This document shows, piece after piece, positions 10,947-12,459 of a stretch of DNA of 12,459 nucleotides (its first letter is position 1; each line of letters begins with the position of its first letter). The notes beneath the pieces were generated by a model. The model had not been told where the DNA came from and ran no database searches. It was given only the letters and a program-made list of their open reading frames with translations. Made by a program: the position numbers and the translations under genes. This stretch comes from an uncultured Myxococcales bacterium (GTDB lineage Bacteria > Myxococcota_A > UBA9042), in the NCBI GenBank assembly GCA_903917305.1, contig CAIXAA010000986.1, forward strand, positions 1-12,459, written 5' to 3'.

Positions 10947-12459
10947 AAATCACGTGCCCCGCCTGCAACGCCAACTATCGCCTGCCCGACGAGAAGATCC
11001 AGGGCAAGAATCGCATCTTCAAGATCGCCTGCAAGCGGTGCGGCGTGGAGATTCGCGTGCGCGGCGTCGAGACGCAGGAGGAAGTCGGGCGTACGACGAT
11101 GCCCTTCGCCCTCGACATGCCCGCGCCGGCGCCGACGCCCGCCGCGGCGACCCCGGTGTGGTTTGCCGGCATCGATGGCAAGCAGGTCGGGCCGATGACC
11201 GAAGCCGAAGTGGCCGAGCACATCAAGGAAGGGCGCGTGAGCGCTCAGGATCTGGTGTGGCGCAAGGGTTTTGCCGCCTGGCTGCCGGCGCGTGAAGTGC
11301 CGCCGTTCGACGAGATGGTCGCCGAGACGGCCGCCGCCGGTGCCGCCCGCGCCGAGAAGCGGGCGCCGCGCCGCGCCCAGACGCTCGAGCTGTCCGCGGC
11401 GATGATCGAGCTGCTGGTCAAGCTCGACGGCCAGAGCGAGGCCGCGGGTGAAGCGCCGGCGCAGCCCGTCGTGATCGAGCCGCCGCGCCTGCCCGTGTTC
11501 GATGACGACATCGCGCCGGCAGCCGTGGCGCAGCCCGCCGCGGAGCCGGCCCCCGCCGAGACCAAGCACGTGGCAGTCGAGGCCGCCGCTGCGCCCGCCG
11601 AAGCGCCCAAGGCGGAAGCTGCGGCGCCCGCCGCCGTCGAGCCGCAGATCGACACCACGCTGATCATGGACGTGGTCAAGCCCAAGCCGGCGTCGACGGT
11701 GACCGACGCGGTCGCGGCAGATGCGGCTGCGACCAAGGATTTGGCTGCGACCAGCGCCGTGACGACGGACATCGCGCCGATCCTGCCGCCCAAGGGTGCG
11801 AGCGGCGTGCATGCCAAGCTGGCGGACGAGAAGACGTCGCGGCCCTCGCAGCCGGCCATTCGCATCAGCGTGCCGGAAGACGGCGCCGCGGCCCGCAAGG
11901 CTGCGGACGCAGCCGCGGCCGCTTCTTCGGCGCGCCCGTCGTCGACGGCGGTTCCGCTCAAGCCGGCCTCCACGGCCACGCGCCCGGCGTCGACCGCGTC
12001 CAAGCCCACGGGTTCGCCCGCGGCGCGCGCCGCTGCCGAGCGCAAGGCTGCGGCCACATCTGGCGTCAAGCCCGCTGAAAGCAAGGGCAATCGCATGTAC
12101 GCCCTGATGGCCGGCGGCATCGTGCTGCTCGGCGTTGCGGTGGCTTCGGTCGTGATGCTGGGCAAGTCGACGCCACCTGCGCCGGCCGCGGATTCGTCGG
12201 CGATGGCTTCGGCTGCCGTGCCCACGCCGGCTCCCGCGGAACCGGCCCCGGCTGCCGTGCCGGCCCCTGCCGCGCCGGTCGCGCAAGTGGCCGCGGACGC
12301 TGGACCGGATGCGGCGCCCGTGGCCGCAGCTCCCGCGCCTGCGGTGCCCGTAGCGGTTGCCGCGCCGGCCCCGGCGGCCCCCGAGGCCGCCAAGCCGGCC
12401 AAAGCCGAGGCGGAGCCTGAGCACACGGCCACCAAGGCGGAGAACGCTGCAGCGCAGGC
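10943..12459 (+). CDS. Zinc-ribbon/GYF/TM protein, GltJ/AgmX-like architecture (3' end missing)
   Basis: The frame is open to the window end (505 codons and 2 nt). In order: an MJ0042-type zinc ribbon CPAC...CKRC (Cys5, 8, 30, 33); a GYF_2 domain (about 72-120) with WFAGIDGKQVGPM, the Trp-106 VWRKG and Trp113; a long Ala/Pro/Lys-rich disordered region (about 130-384); one transmembrane helix (about 386-407); then a Pro/Ala/Val-rich segment, presumably periplasmic. This order matches the myxobacterial gliding protein GltJ/AgmX, whose zinc ribbon and GYF domain are cytosolic and whose periplasmic part carries TonB-type domains. No TonB domain is reached before the window ends, and Myxococcota have several zinc-ribbon/GYF proteins, so orthology is not claimed. 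GAGGA lies 9 nt before the ATG, which overlaps the upstream stop. Confidence 0.88.
   Translation, partial: MKITCPACNANYRLPDEKIQGKNRIFKIACKRCGVEIRVRGVETQEEVGRTTMPFALDMPAPAPTPAAATPVWFAGIDGKQVGPMTEAEVAEHIKEGRVSAQDLVWRKGFAAWLPAREVPPFDEMVAETAAAGAARAEKRAPRRAQTLELSAAMIELLVKLDGQSEAAGEAPAQPVVIEPPRLPVFDDDIAPAAVAQPAAEPAPAETKHVAVEAAAAPAEAPKAEAAAPAAVEPQIDTTLIMDVVKPKPASTVTDAVAADAAATKDLAATSAVTTDIAPILPPKGASGVHAKLADEKTSRPSQPAIRISVPEDGAAARKAADAAAAASSARPSSTAVPLKPASTATRPASTASKPTGSPAARAAAERKAAATSGVKPAESKGNRMYALMAGGIVLLGVAVASVVMLGKSTPPAPAADSSAMASAAVPTPAPAEPAPAAVPAPAAPVAQVAADAGPDAAPVAAAPAPAVPVAVAAPAPAAPEAAKPAKAEAEPEHTATKAENAAAQ

Noticed and set aside
10895..12424. Long minus-strand open frames opposite the GYF protein
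   Set aside because: Gly/Arg/Ala-rich low complexity produced by the GC bias; the plus strand has zinc-ribbon Cys pairs, a GYF domain and a TM helix in order.

Overview
The window looks like chromosomal DNA of a high-GC Gram-negative bacterium, most likely a member of the Myxococcota or a close relative. That assignment is inferred from strongly GC-biased third codon positions, two lipoproteins with lipoboxes and Asp/Ala-rich tethers, a zinc-ribbon/GYF/transmembrane protein of a type common in myxobacteria, and a perfect sigma-54 promoter. No species can be named from the sequence alone.

Positions 74-4455 (+) hold a tightly packed five-gene operon: RNase J (TTG start), the ribosome-assembly GTPase EngB/YsxC, the acetyltransferase RimI, a thiamine-phosphate synthase (ThiE) and the release-factor methyltransferase PrmC. 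All four junctions are 4-bp ATGA overlaps. The operon serves RNA decay, ribosome assembly and translation, with one thiamine gene embedded. It ends at a CTAG palindrome that also supplies the stop codon of the convergent gene.

Positions 4452-8770 (-) read, in transcription order, a ClpA-like double-AAA+ unfoldase, a beta-propeller-like lipoprotein and a small Cys-rich lipoprotein. A 23-copy hexamer repeat (5960-6097) fills most of the gap between clp and the first lipoprotein. The repeat varies almost only at the wobble positions of a Glu-Pro frame on the opposite strand, and its sense strand holds a G-quadruplex-type (GGGTTC)n run.

Positions 8771-9344 contain no ordinary gene but are the most interesting part. 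On the minus strand they hold, in order, two inverted repeats (possible enhancer sites), a perfect sigma-54 promoter, and a predicted RNA of about 258 nt. The 5' end of that RNA pairs over 10 bp with its 3' part, and it folds into a long interrupted rod. It ends in an intrinsic terminator with a perfect 10-bp stem. A 31-codon open frame lies in its 5' arm. Just downstream a separate sigma-70-like promoter can serve clp. I recognise no known RNA family here, and this is my candidate for a previously undescribed system.

Positions 9345-10301 (-) encode a diacylglycerol/lipid-kinase-family protein. Its promoter region is divergent from an uncharacterised helical protein (10446-10946, +), which overlaps by ATGA a zinc-ribbon/GYF/TM protein (10943 to the window end, +, incomplete) resembling the architecture of the gliding protein GltJ/AgmX.
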